A stretch of 18,724 bases of DNA from Leptospira abararensis (GCF_016918735.1 NZ_JAFFPR010000056.1:1-18724), one strand, 5' to 3'. Counted from the stretch's first letter, positions 6,162 through 14,512 are shown. Translations and numbers: made by a program. Notes: generated from the letters alone by a model not told the origin.

Positions 6162-8204
6162 ATGTCGAAAAACATACTCGTTACAAGTGCTCTTCCCTAT
6201 GCCAACGGTTCCATCCACTTAGGCCATGTTTTGGAAGCTGTCCAAACAGATATCTGGGTACGTTTCCAAAAGTTAGTTGGGAACAATTGTTATTTTTTCT
6301 GTGCCGATGACACACATGGAACTCCGATCATGATTGCTGCAAAAAAAGCAGGCAAAACTCCCGAGTCCATGATCGAAGAGGTACAGAAGGAACATTACAA
6401 AGATTTAACTTCATTTGGTGTCTCGTATGATAACTATTATACGACAAATTCAGAAGAGAACAAAAAATACTCAGAATCCATTTACCTTACTTTAAAGAAA
6501 AATGGTCATATTGTGGCTCGCAATATTGAACAGTCATATTGCGAACATGATCAAATGTTCCTTCCCGATAGATTCATCAAAGGAACTTGTCCTAAATGCG
6601 GTGCCAAAGACCAATATGGTGATTCTTGTGAAGTTTGTGGGACCAGCTACTCTCCCAAAGATCTAAAAGATTCCTATTGTTCTATTTGTGGCACGACACC
6701 GGTTCTAAAAGAATCTAAACATTTATTTTTCAAACTCCAAGATTTCCAATCTCAATTACAAACTTGGATGGAAGAAGGGAATCGATTGAATGAAGGTGCA
6801 CAGAAAAAACTAAAAGAATGGTTTACCTCTGGCTTACAAGAATGGGATATCAGCCGCGATGGCCCGTACTTTGGTTTTGCAATTCCTGAAGAAGAAAACA
6901 AATATTTTTATGTTTGGCTCGATGCCCCCGTTGGATACATGGCATCTTCATTTAACTTTTTCAAAGAAGAAAAGAAGTTTAATGAATTTTGGAAGGATGG
7001 AAGAGGAGAAATTGTTCACTTCATAGGGAAGGACATTTTGTACTTTCATGGACTGTTTTGGCCAGCAATGCTTATGGGTTCTGGATACCAAACACCAGCA
7101 CAGCTCAATGTTCATGGATTTTTAACTGTTAACGGGGAGAAGATGTCCAAATCAAGAGGGACATTTATCAATGCCTCTACCTTTGCCAAGTATTTGGATG
7201 TAGAACATTTCCGCTTCTACCTTGCTTGTCGATTGGGTCCCGGAATGGAAGATGTTGATATTTCCTTCGATGATTTTGTCTCTAGAGTCAATTCCGATTT
7301 AATTGGAAATTTAGTGAATTTGGTGTCTCGCGTTTCTACCTCTATCTTAGATAAAATGGAGAGAAAGTTAGGCGTTCTATCGCCAGAAGGAAAATCACTG
7401 GTTTCGGATCTTCTTTCCAAAGAATCAGAAATTCGAGAAGCCTACGAAACACGTAACTATTCCAAGGTAATGCGAGAAATTACAGGGCTTGGGGATAAAG
7501 TGAACAAATATGTAAACGATTACACTCCTTGGAACCTAATCAAAACCGATGTCGAAAAAGCAAGGGAAGTTGTGACTACTTCTCTAAACTGTGCCAAAAT
7601 TTTATTTACTTATTTAGCACCGGTGACACCGAACATAACGAGTTCTTTAGCATCTCTATTCCAAGTGCCGACTTTAAGTTTTTTAAATCTTACAGAAACT
7701 TTAGAAAACAAAGTTCTTGGTCCATACCAAATGTTATCCAAACGAGTTGAGGAAAAAAATATATCCCTTATGATAGAAGAAACAAAAGAAGCCTTTGAAA
7801 AAGCCAATCCAGAGAAGTCTAAAGAACCAGGTAAAACTTCGGCTCCTGATACTAATGTCGCAACGGTCTCGGAAGATGGGTTTATCACGATTGATGAACT
7901 TTCCAAAGTAGAACTTCGGGTGGGTCTCATTTTAGAAGCAGGGCCGGTGGAAGGGGCCGACAAACTCTTGTTTGTGAAAGTAAACTTGGGCGAAAAAGGA
8001 ATCAAAAATGTTTTTGCTGGAATTAAAGCCAGTTATACGGCCGAAGAGTTGGTTGGAAAAAAAGTGGTCGTAGTGGCAAACTTAAAACCACGCCAAATGA
8101 AATTTGGCCTTTCGGAAGCGATGTTACTTGCCTCAGGAAAAGAAAAAACATTATCTTTGTTCGTTCCTGATCGAGATGCAAATCCTGGTGATCTTTTAAA
8201 ATAA
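6162..8204 (+). CDS. metG: Methionyl-tRNA synthetase with C-terminal tRNA-binding domain
   Basis: A 680-residue class I synthetase that charges tRNA-Met. The HIGH-type motif is H19-L-G-H22, preceded by L-P-Y-A-N-G. The KMSKS motif is K327-M-S-K-S331. The zinc-binding insert has three CxxC pairs (C143/C146, C156/C159, C173/C176), so the second knuckle that is degraded in E. coli MetG is at least partly kept here. The anticodon-binding helical domain follows. Residues from about 574 to the end form an EMAP/Trbp111-type OB-fold (starting 'FITIDELSKVELRVG') joined by a charged linker, as in the dimeric E. coli-like enzyme, and the length matches that form. It is first in a tight plus-strand run: the cyclase starts 4 bp after the stop. 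Confidence 0.98.
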   Translation: MSKNILVTSALPYANGSIHLGHVLEAVQTDIWVRFQKLVGNNCYFFCADDTHGTPIMIAAKKAGKTPESMIEEVQKEHYKDLTSFGVSYDNYYTTNSEENKKYSESIYLTLKKNGHIVARNIEQSYCEHDQMFLPDRFIKGTCPKCGAKDQYGDSCEVCGTSYSPKDLKDSYCSICGTTPVLKESKHLFFKLQDFQSQLQTWMEEGNRLNEGAQKKLKEWFTSGLQEWDISRDGPYFGFAIPEEENKYFYVWLDAPVGYMASSFNFFKEEKKFNEFWKDGRGEIVHFIGKDILYFHGLFWPAMLMGSGYQTPAQLNVHGFLTVNGEKMSKSRGTFINASTFAKYLDVEHFRFYLACRLGPGMEDVDISFDDFVSRVNSDLIGNLVNLVSRVSTSILDKMERKLGVLSPEGKSLVSDLLSKESEIREAYETRNYSKVMREITGLGDKVNKYVNDYTPWNLIKTDVEKAREVVTTSLNCAKILFTYLAPVTPNITSSLASLFQVPTLSFLNLTETLENKVLGPYQMLSKRVEEKNISLMIEETKEAFEKANPEKSKEPGKTSAPDTNVATVSEDGFITIDELSKVELRVGLILEAGPVEGADKLLFVKVNLGEKGIKNVFAGIKASYTAEELVGKKVVVVANLKPRQMKFGLSEAMLLASGKEKTLSLFVPDRDANPGDLLK

Positions 8205-8208
8205 ACTA

Positions 8209-9507
8209 ATGGCAACTAAGTCGGAACAAATCTTACGAGAAAAAGAAATTGAAGGCATTAAATTTAGCCTTTATGGAAAAATTCTTATTTTTTCTTTGAT
8301 TACAATTGGAACTTTCTTTGTTGCCCAAACTTTATTTGAAATTCTAACCATCACCTCGATTGCATTATCCTTAAATGTAGTTCTTTATATTTTATCCAAA
8401 TTTTTAAAACGAGGAAAATTTGTTTCTTTTGTGGGACTATTTTGTGTGGTGATTGATTTATTTATCATCACCATCCTTCCATTCATTTGGTACAATGCGG
8501 TGGGGGGAGAATCCCAAGTTCCTAGAACTTATTTAATCAAAACTTACCTACATTTTATCATCGCTGGAACTCTGGTAATGAATGCGTTTAGCATCCAACC
8601 TATCTATCCAATGATTTATGCTTTGGGTGTTGTGATTAGCCAAGCTGGAATTTTGGTATATGCCCAACAAGATCCAAGATTTGTAAGCACAGAAAGTTTT
8701 AAAGAGGCCTTTCTTGGTCCTGCGGCCCATGTTAACAATTACATCATGTCCATGGGGATCATCGGTGTTCTCGGATTCTTTTTAGCGTTTTTGACTTATC
8801 GTGTTAGGCGAACGATTCTATCAGCCGTGAACAATGAAGTAAAAATGACACAACTTTCGAGGTATTTTTCACCAAATGTTGTGGAAGAAATGAATCATGC
8901 GGAAGAAGATTTTTTCAAACCTGGTGGCAAAGAATCTACAATAGCCGTTCTATTTTGTGATATTGTTGGATTCACTCAAATTTCAGAAACCTTAGGCCCG
9001 GAAAAAACCATGGCCTTACTTTCCGAATACCATAGTTTTATGTTAGAAGTAGTATTTGAACATAAAGGTACCCTCGATAAATTCATTGGCGATGGAATGA
9101 TGGTTACTTTTGGAACCCCTCTTCCCACGAAAGAAGATGCTACGAATGCGACTAGGGCTGGGGTCGCAATGTTACAAGCCTTATCCCTTTGGAACGAGAA
9201 CCGGAAAAAAACGGGGGAACAGCCGATTTCCATTCGGATTGGAATTCATTATGGGCCCGTCATTGTGGGCAATGTAGGTGTGGAGAAACGATTGGAATAT
9301 ACGGTGATTGGGGATACAGTCAATGCGGCTAGTCGGCTGGAATCCTTAGGAAAGGATTTAAAAAGGAGCTTCCTTATCTCCAAAGAATTGTATGACCAAA
9401 TTTCTCTTGAATATCGCCAACACTTAAAGACAAAATCCATGGGCATTCTTTCCCTTCGTGGAAAAACAAAATCGACAGAAATTCTATCTGTGGAGACAAG
9501 TTTATGA
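8209..9507 (+). CDS. Membrane-bound class III adenylate cyclase
   Basis: A 432-residue cyclase that makes cAMP from ATP. About six hydrophobic segments (roughly 22-48, 50-64, 73-95, 112-130, 133-152, 177-198) form a membrane domain. A short linker with the 'LSRYFSPNVVEEM' element (216-228) leads to the catalytic domain (about 243-430). The catalytic set looks complete: metal Asp D251 (F-C-D-I-V-G-F-T) and D295 (F-I-G-D-G), base-selecting K291 and D369 (I-G-D-T), and transition-state N372 and R376. The Lys/Asp pair points to ATP, not GTP. A homodimer is needed for activity. There is no strong ribosome binding site, so translation is probably coupled to metG. The signal sensed by the membrane domain is unknown. 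Confidence 0.93.
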   Translation: MATKSEQILREKEIEGIKFSLYGKILIFSLITIGTFFVAQTLFEILTITSIALSLNVVLYILSKFLKRGKFVSFVGLFCVVIDLFIITILPFIWYNAVGGESQVPRTYLIKTYLHFIIAGTLVMNAFSIQPIYPMIYALGVVISQAGILVYAQQDPRFVSTESFKEAFLGPAAHVNNYIMSMGIIGVLGFFLAFLTYRVRRTILSAVNNEVKMTQLSRYFSPNVVEEMNHAEEDFFKPGGKESTIAVLFCDIVGFTQISETLGPEKTMALLSEYHSFMLEVVFEHKGTLDKFIGDGMMVTFGTPLPTKEDATNATRAGVAMLQALSLWNENRKKTGEQPISIRIGIHYGPVIVGNVGVEKRLEYTVIGDTVNAASRLESLGKDLKRSFLISKELYDQISLEYRQHLKTKSMGILSLRGKTKSTEILSVETSL

Positions 9508-10106
9508 TCCAACTTCCCACAGGAAAAGAAATTACAATTATCACCAAACCTTCTTTGGATTCGAAGGATGTCAGTTTACGAGTGGTCGAATCCAAATTAG
9601 CACAAGAATATGTTGATCATTTTGACTTCGGCAAAAAACAATTGTTTGTTGACTGCGATGAAGATGCCTTGTTGGAAATAGATCCAAAACTGGAAATAGG
9701 TACCAAACGTCTGTTATGGGAATCTGGAAAATTAAAATTTTCGGAAGAAGAATGGAAGTCATTTTTAGAAACCATTCCTCCCCTTTCTCCGTTTCTGGCC
9801 CAAGATCTATCCGGAAAGGATTTGATGTTGGCTTGGGGAAAAAAGGAAAGTCTGATTGCTGCAGTGGAATCAGGGCTTGGTACATATTATAGTCGGTCTC
9901 GGAATGGGAAGTGGGTCAAAGGCGAAGAGTCGGGTCACTTACAAAATTTAACTACCATCTATGTTCATGCGAATCCATTTTTTATCCAATATGTAACCAA
10001 TCAAATCGGGGCAGCCTGCCACACAGGATACTATTCCTGTTTTTTTCGTGAGCTTGGTCCGAATGATTCTATTTCATTCGTCTATTCTAATAAAGTAGGA
10101 GTTTAG
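9504..10106 (+). CDS. Divergent HisI-domain (phosphoribosyl-AMP cyclohydrolase-like) protein
   Basis: A 200-residue protein whose residues about 105-182 match HisI, the enzyme opening the ring of phosphoribosyl-AMP in histidine synthesis. Matches are 'LMLAWGKKESL' (107-117), S130-R-S-R133, K139-G-E-E-S-G-H-L-Q147 and C172-H-T-G..S-C179, which holds two of the three Zn-ligand Cys. The D-C-D-x-D loop that should lie 17 residues before C172 is replaced by H155-A-N-P-F159, losing three Mg-ligand Asp and the third Zn Cys. A matching D50-C-D-E-D54-A-L-L sits instead in the roughly 100-residue N-terminal extension. It may be an active enzyme with relocated ligands or a repurposed paralogue. Its ATG overlaps the cyclase stop (ATGA), and the rhodanese follows after 2 bp. 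No other his gene is nearby. Confidence 0.75.
   Translation: MIQLPTGKEITIITKPSLDSKDVSLRVVESKLAQEYVDHFDFGKKQLFVDCDEDALLEIDPKLEIGTKRLLWESGKLKFSEEEWKSFLETIPPLSPFLAQDLSGKDLMLAWGKKESLIAAVESGLGTYYSRSRNGKWVKGEESGHLQNLTTIYVHANPFFIQYVTNQIGAACHTGYYSCFFRELGPNDSISFVYSNKVGV
10097..10101 (+). promoter_or_regulatory. Ribosome binding site for the rhodanese TTG start
   Basis: AGGAG inside the last codons of the HisI-like gene, 7 nt before TTG at 10109. There is no ATG nearby in frame, so this site decides the non-ATG start. Confidence 0.7.
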
Positions 10107-10108
10107 TT

Positions 10109-10465
10109 TTGAATCGAATTGTTCTAATCGTTTTGGTTGTCGTTTGCGTAATCTTTATTGTTTATAAATTGAAATCTTCATTAGGTGCAAACCAATCCCA
10201 ATTAAAAGAAAAAATTGATGGTGGGGCACTTGTTGTGGATGTTCGAACTACCGCTGAATTTCAATCAGGGCATTTTCCTGGAGCCATCAATATTCCTGTA
10301 GACCAAGTCTCCAAACGTTTGGATGCATTTGGTGATAAAAACCGTTCGGTTGTTGTCTATTGTGCTTCTGGTGGTCGCAGTGGAAGTGCCAAATCTTTTT
10401 TGGAATCTGTTGGATTTACCGACGTAACCAATGCTGGTGGACTTTCCAATATGCCAAACCCTTAA
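10109..10465 (+). CDS. Membrane-anchored single-domain rhodanese
   Basis: A 118-residue protein with one N-terminal hydrophobic helix (residues 3-19), which anchors it or acts as an uncleaved signal, followed by one rhodanese domain. Domain marks are 'VVDVRTTAEFQSGHFPGAINIP' (42-63) and the active-site loop C85-A-S-G-G-R90, the six-residue loop of sulfurtransferases, with Cys85 as the persulphide carrier. A 'VTNAGGLSNM' segment near the end matches the family's final helix cap. Positive residues after the helix (K20, K22) suggest that the domain could face the cytosol, but orientation is not settled. It is the last gene of the metG run, 2 bp after the HisI-like stop. The sulphur acceptor is unknown. 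Confidence 0.92.
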   Translation: MNRIVLIVLVVVCVIFIVYKLKSSLGANQSQLKEKIDGGALVVDVRTTAEFQSGHFPGAINIPVDQVSKRLDAFGDKNRSVVVYCASGGRSGSAKSFLESVGFTDVTNAGGLSNMPNP

Positions 10466-10514
10466 ATAAACTCTTTAACAAGTCCTCTACTATAGGAAAG
10501 AAACGAAAGGTATA

Positions 10515-10539
10515 TAGGGAAGAGAATCTCCCTTCCCTA
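10515..10539. terminator. Hairpin between convergent genes
   Basis: An 8-bp perfect stem (10515-10522 with 10532-10539) and a 9-nt loop, followed on the plus strand by seven A. Neither strand has a U-run in the right place for a classical intrinsic terminator. Its location between the stops of the rhodanese and NTF2-like genes still suggests a shared transcript end. Confidence 0.45.
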
Positions 10540-10550
10540 AAAAAACAAAA

Positions 10551-11024
10551 CTACATTCGTTTTCGTTTCATATACAATTGTAATCCCGTTAATGCTTCTT
10601 TTTTGACTTTGTTACCGAGTGCTGGCCACCAACCGAGAAGAGTTCCAACAGGACCCATTGCCATCCCTAACCACTTCCACATCGAAAAATGATCTTTGTG
10701 TGTTAGGATCTTTCCGTCTTTAAAAGTAAAGTTCGCTTGTATTTTATTTTGCACCATTCGCCCTGTTTTACTAAAACTATAATCTGCTTCCCAATCCGCA
10801 GATCCTTTCGTGTCATCTGCTTTGACATTAGAAAAACGAATGGTTAAATTTTGACTTCTTTCGATTAACATCAGCCACATGGCCCCAACTTCTTTTCCTT
10901 TCAGGAAACCAAAAGCCGGATCTTGGAATTCGATATCAGGGTGGTAACATCCCACCATGGTTTGCCCGTCTTTGTTTTGGAAGGCCGTGTAAAACTTTTG
11001 GATCAACTCTTCATTTGCATGCAT
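10551..11024 (-). CDS. NTF2-like / SnoaL-type protein
   Basis: A 157-residue protein of the nuclear transport factor 2-like superfamily. The N-terminus 'ELIQKFYTAFQNKDGQTMVGCYHPDIEFQDPAFG' (6-39) is the classic opening of the fold: helix with FYxAFxxxD, then C-Y-x-x-x-x-x-F-x-D-P. A W-x-x-x-Y strand and 'KDGKILTHKDHFSMWKW' (about 103-119) close the cone-shaped pocket. Such proteins are small cytosolic enzymes or ligand binders, and the substrate is unknown. A hydrophobic Gly-rich piece with a basic tail (119-157) extends beyond the core. The ATG has no clear ribosome binding site. It is divergent from the SRPBCC gene, with 51 bp between the starts. Confidence 0.82.
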   Translation of the reverse strand: MHANEELIQKFYTAFQNKDGQTMVGCYHPDIEFQDPAFGFLKGKEVGAMWLMLIERSQNLTIRFSNVKADDTKGSADWEADYSFSKTGRMVQNKIQANFTFKDGKILTHKDHFSMWKWLGMAMGPVGTLLGWWPALGNKVKKEALTGLQLYMKRKRM

Positions 11025-11075
11025 TGTGGGAAAGATTATGATTGATTAAACTCAGTCTTAGCAAGAAAAAAAGTT

Positions 11076-11597
11076 ATGAAACGAATTCTTCTCTTCTCTT
11101 TTGGAACCAGTTTTTTACTCATCGGGCTTGTGGTTCTTTTTTTGGCTGTCGGTTATTTCCAGGAACCCAAATTTCACTCGGAAACCAGCGAATGGCTGAA
11201 AGCGGAACCAGAAGACATTTGGAACTATATCATAGATATCCGAGACCTTCCGAATCGCCGTAAGGAAGTAGTGGCCATCAAAATTTTAGAAACCAAACCT
11301 GATGGAACGGTGACCAAGTGGGAAGAAACACCGGATATGGGTGGGTATATGATTTTTGAACTCCGCGAATCCATTCCCAACAAACTTTGGAAAATTGAAC
11401 TCACCGATGCGAGTTTTAAAATGCGTGGGTCTTGGACGTACACACTAGAACCAAAAATCCCCGGAACTGTTGTGACCATCACGGAAGATTCTGAGATCAC
11501 AAGTATTCCTGTCAGAGGCGCCTATTTCCTAGCCGGTCGTGATGCCACCCTCCAAAAAGAGATGGAACTCATCCACAACCGATTTAGCGGGCGTTAG
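11076..11597 (+). CDS. SRPBCC-domain protein with N-terminal membrane anchor
   Basis: A 173-residue protein with a hydrophobic N-terminal segment (residues 4-26) and one SRPBCC (polyketide cyclase/dehydrase-like) domain. Marks are 'SEWLKAEPEDIWNYIIDIRDLPNRRKEV' (38-65), matching the opening strand-helix-helix in which a residue pattern V/I-x-x-x-P-x-x-V/I-W precedes the lipid-binding helix, and 'GSWTYTLEPKIPGTVVTITEDSEI' (about 116-139), the paired strands typical of the family. The ligand is unknown. It probably faces the periplasm or is membrane tethered. It is convergent with the GAF-hydrolase gene, with only 13 bp between stops, and divergent from the NTF2-like gene, another small ligand-binding fold. 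Confidence 0.82.
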   Translation: MKRILLFSFGTSFLLIGLVVLFLAVGYFQEPKFHSETSEWLKAEPEDIWNYIIDIRDLPNRRKEVVAIKILETKPDGTVTKWEETPDMGGYMIFELRESIPNKLWKIELTDASFKMRGSWTYTLEPKIPGTVVTITEDSEITSIPVRGAYFLAGRDATLQKEMELIHNRFSGR

Positions 11598-11610
11598 GGG
11601 AATAACGAAA

Positions 11611-13488
11611 CTATTTTAATTCTTGGATCCATTCATCGATCCCTTTACAAATCTTACGAACTGTTTCCCCGTGAAAAATAATCCCCAGGTGGCCTTGTTC
11701 ATAATAAGTGATCACCTTGTTTTCTGATTTGAGGTCTTTCAGTTCCGTTAAACTTTCTTCGGGCACAATTTTATCTACCGTTCCCACTACACTATAAATC
11801 GGCATTTTGAAATTGTTTAAGAAATTTTCTGTATAATTGATGCGACCATCGTTTGACCAGAAACTCCGTTCATTGGAGATTTGGCTTTGGAAAAATTGCA
11901 TAATCACCGAAACCGATTCTTCGCAAAACACATCTTCCATAAGAAAATACCATTCTGGTGGAGTGATTTCTTTATAACCCACAAAGTCTTTGATCGTTAA
12001 AACTTTGGTTCCAATATTATAACTAAAACTTCGTAAACTGGAATGAAGGTTCAAAATCAATTTGAAAAACTTCTTTAAGTCAATCGTTTGGATTGTGGCT
12101 TGCATCGAAAAACTTGCCATACTCAAAACCATATCGGAAATCATTTTATGAGGAAGCAAACTGAATCCCCGTTTTAATGTATCAAGTCCAATGAAGTTGG
12201 ATTTCAGGCTAATGTAGTTTGGCGAAGTGATAGAAACAATTCCTGCGATGTATTCTTCCGGTTGTGGTAAATTGAATTCTTCTTTTAGTTCTTTGATTTT
12301 TTCATAAGAAGATACATAGAACCTAGGAATCATTCCCCCCATACTGTGACCGAGTACGACGGTTCTTTCGCTGGGATAATGCCAACGAATCCAACGCAAA
12401 ATTTCAGGAAAATCATCTTGGATGTAATTATCAACGGTCCATCCTTCTTTTTTGCCATGTTTCGGCATGGTTTGTCTAGACCTACCGCGCATATCCATTA
12501 GGAAAACTCGGTATCCATATTTAAGGGCAAGTTCTTTTGCCAGTTTGTCCATCACAGAACGGCGGCAGAAAAATCCAGGAATCAGTAAAAGATTTTTACC
12601 TGTATTGTTTAGTTTCTCTGGAGTAAAACTTTTTAGGGAAACCGCATAACCATCAGTTGTTGGAATGATAAAGGATGCATCCATTCTATATTCAATGTTA
12701 TACTGGTGGGATTTGAAGATTATGGATGTGACCGGTTCTTTTTGGTCTTTGGTAGTGGTATAAAATAAGTTTCTCGAATTGGAAACTGTATCGGCCTTTT
12801 CGATATTTTTTTGGGCAATGTAGTGGTCGTTTCCCGATTCCATTTCTTTTGCGACAACAAACTCAATCACATCAAACAAAGAATAAAGTTGGAGAGTGAG
12901 TGGTCGGATTTTATCCTCAGGAATGGGATCTTTTGTTATTCCCCACAATATCCCAATGGGATTTTCATTCACAAAGAGTGGAATTCCAATCGCATGGTTC
13001 ATGGTTTCTGAGAGTAAAACTTTTTTCTCAGGATGAACTTCTTCCTGTTTCAAATTCACAAAAATGACTTCCGGCCTTAGGCCTTTGTTAAAATCAATGA
13101 TGGACTTTCGAATGAAACCCGCTGACTCGTTACGAGGATCTCCCAAGTGGATGGGGCGAGATTTTTTGATGTATTCTTCAATTCCCGGAATTCTACGACG
13201 TTCGGCAATTTCCTTCAGTTTGAAGTGAGTGGCCGTGGCCACAATTTTCATTTCATCTTGGTCGATGACTTCAAAAATCGAAAAATTAAAAATGGGATCA
13301 TCGTTAAAATCCACGAGAGAAACCATTTTATTTGTGAAAGACTGCCAAATATTTTCCAAAAATTGGAACGTTGTTTTTGGAACCGGAAAAATATAGATTT
13401 TGTCCGGGTTCACCATGAGACTTTTATTGCTGTCTCGGGAGGAAATTTTGATCAAACGATCTTCCAACGAATTTTCTTCAAGTGCCAT
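11611..13488 (-). CDS. GAF-like plus alpha/beta-hydrolase fusion (lipase/esterase-like)
   Basis: A 625-residue two-part protein with no signal peptide. Residues about 40-215 look like a GAF sensory domain, ending in 'AIGIPLFVNENPIGILWGI' (166-184), the typical last GAF strands, with a final helix to about 217. Residues about 265-625 are an alpha/beta hydrolase: oxyanion region 'LLLIPGFFCRRSVMDKLA' (300-317), 'MDMRGRSRQTMP', nucleophile elbow G380-H-S382-M-G-G, acid D572 in 'VVGTVDKIVP', and base H600 in 'YYEQGHLGIIFH'. The triad S382-D572-H600 is complete, and a helical lid lies between about 425 and 555. It is likely a cytosolic or peripheral membrane lipase/esterase controlled by the GAF part. 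The start is supported by AAAGGA 7 nt upstream on the minus strand. Confidence 0.82.
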   Translation of the reverse strand: MALEENSLEDRLIKISSRDSNKSLMVNPDKIYIFPVPKTTFQFLENIWQSFTNKMVSLVDFNDDPIFNFSIFEVIDQDEMKIVATATHFKLKEIAERRRIPGIEEYIKKSRPIHLGDPRNESAGFIRKSIIDFNKGLRPEVIFVNLKQEEVHPEKKVLLSETMNHAIGIPLFVNENPIGILWGITKDPIPEDKIRPLTLQLYSLFDVIEFVVAKEMESGNDHYIAQKNIEKADTVSNSRNLFYTTTKDQKEPVTSIIFKSHQYNIEYRMDASFIIPTTDGYAVSLKSFTPEKLNNTGKNLLLIPGFFCRRSVMDKLAKELALKYGYRVFLMDMRGRSRQTMPKHGKKEGWTVDNYIQDDFPEILRWIRWHYPSERTVVLGHSMGGMIPRFYVSSYEKIKELKEEFNLPQPEEYIAGIVSITSPNYISLKSNFIGLDTLKRGFSLLPHKMISDMVLSMASFSMQATIQTIDLKKFFKLILNLHSSLRSFSYNIGTKVLTIKDFVGYKEITPPEWYFLMEDVFCEESVSVIMQFFQSQISNERSFWSNDGRINYTENFLNNFKMPIYSVVGTVDKIVPEESLTELKDLKSENKVITYYEQGHLGIIFHGETVRKICKGIDEWIQELK

Positions 13489-13579
13489 TTAGCATCCTTT
13501 CTATTTATAAGGCGATACGGTACGCTATAACTCTATTTTCGACTTTTCATATGCCTGTGAACTAAAAAATAAAGCTAAT

Positions 13580-14503
13580 ATGCAACAATCTGATTTCGAA
13601 TCCATTTCAAGAGTTTCCGTTCCCGAATTAGACTCCATTTTAGGAAAACCATTCCCTGTTTTGGACGATGGGTTTGTCAGACTCGTTGATTATATGGGAT
13701 CTGATGAATCAATCGTTCAAGCCGCACGCGTTTCGTACGGAAAAGGCACAAAAAAGGTAAGTGAAGACCGAGGTCTCATTCGTTATTTGATGCGCCACCG
13801 CCACAGCACGCCTTTTGAAATGTGCGAACTAAAGCTACATGTTCGTGTTCCTATGGACACATGGCGTCAGTGGATCCGCCACCGTATGGCAAATGTCAAT
13901 GAATACTCTACGCGTTACTCCGTAGCCATCGACTCTGCTCAAACCACACTTCCAGGAGAATGGCGAGTTCAATCGATTGGGAACAAACAAGGAAGTGATG
14001 GATACTTAGATTTATCTAAAGGTGACCACCTAACAAAAAGAGAAACCGAATACCAAAAATTTGCTTCTGAAATTTATAATGAAAGATTAGAGATGGGAGT
14101 CGCTCGGGAACAAGCTAGGAAAGATTTACCGCTTGCCACTTATACAGAAGCGTATTGGAAAATAGACCTTCATAACTTACTCCATTTTTTGGCACTCCGA
14201 ATGGATGATCATGCCCAATTAGAAGTTCGTTTGTTTGCGAAAACAATTGGGGAACAAATCGTGCAGAAGTGGGTTCCGAATGCTTGGGAAGCATTTGTCG
14301 ATTATCGTTTGAATGCTGTGAACTTAACCAAATATGATGCAGAAATCATCCAAGCTCTGAATACCTCTGGAAAAGAAGGAGCCGTAAAAAAAGCGATCGA
14401 ATTTGGATTGTTAGATGAGAATGGAACCACCGCTAAAAAAAGCCGCGAACGGGAAGAATTAGAAATCAAACTAAAAGGTATGGGATTTGCGATTCCCTGG
14501 TAA
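13580..14503 (+). CDS. thyX: Flavin-dependent thymidylate synthase
   Basis: A 307-residue enzyme that methylates dUMP to dTMP using methylenetetrahydrofolate, FAD and NADPH. The ThyX signature is R100-H-R-M-A-N-V-N-E-Y-S110-T-R112-Y. The first Ser of the usual RHRxxSxNExSxR is Asn105 here, a change that I believe also occurs in other bacterial ThyX. Other conserved blocks are R72-H-R-H-S-T-P-F-E80 and R207-M-D-D-H-A-Q-L-E-V-R217, which bind FAD and dUMP. The protein is longer than the usual 220-250 residues, with about 30 extra residues at the N-terminus and a 60-residue charged tail. It stands alone, 91 bp from the divergent GAF-hydrolase gene, and ends in an intrinsic terminator. No thyA is seen in the window. 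Confidence 0.97.
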   Translation: MQQSDFESISRVSVPELDSILGKPFPVLDDGFVRLVDYMGSDESIVQAARVSYGKGTKKVSEDRGLIRYLMRHRHSTPFEMCELKLHVRVPMDTWRQWIRHRMANVNEYSTRYSVAIDSAQTTLPGEWRVQSIGNKQGSDGYLDLSKGDHLTKRETEYQKFASEIYNERLEMGVAREQARKDLPLATYTEAYWKIDLHNLLHFLALRMDDHAQLEVRLFAKTIGEQIVQKWVPNAWEAFVDYRLNAVNLTKYDAEIIQALNTSGKEGAVKKAIEFGLLDENGTTAKKSREREELEIKLKGMGFAIPW

Positions 14504-14512
14504 TTTAAGCTA

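Noticed and set aside
7610..8005. 131-codon reverse-strand reading inside metG
   Set aside because: It is opposite a fully conserved MetRS C-terminal domain and has no family resemblance or ribosome binding site. It is a shadow of the real gene.
9571..9885. 104-codon reverse-strand reading inside the HisI-like gene
   Set aside because: It has no domain, and it opposes a frame with clear HisI motifs and operon spacing.
11592..11607. Hairpin at the convergent stops of the SRPBCC and GAF-hydrolase genes
   Set aside because: It has only a 5-bp stem partly within the stop region and no clear U-run. This is too weak to call.
13489..13579. Divergent promoter pair between the GAF-hydrolase and thyX genes
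   Set aside because: TATAAT-like pieces occur, but no -35/-10 pair with proper spacing stands out in AT-rich DNA.
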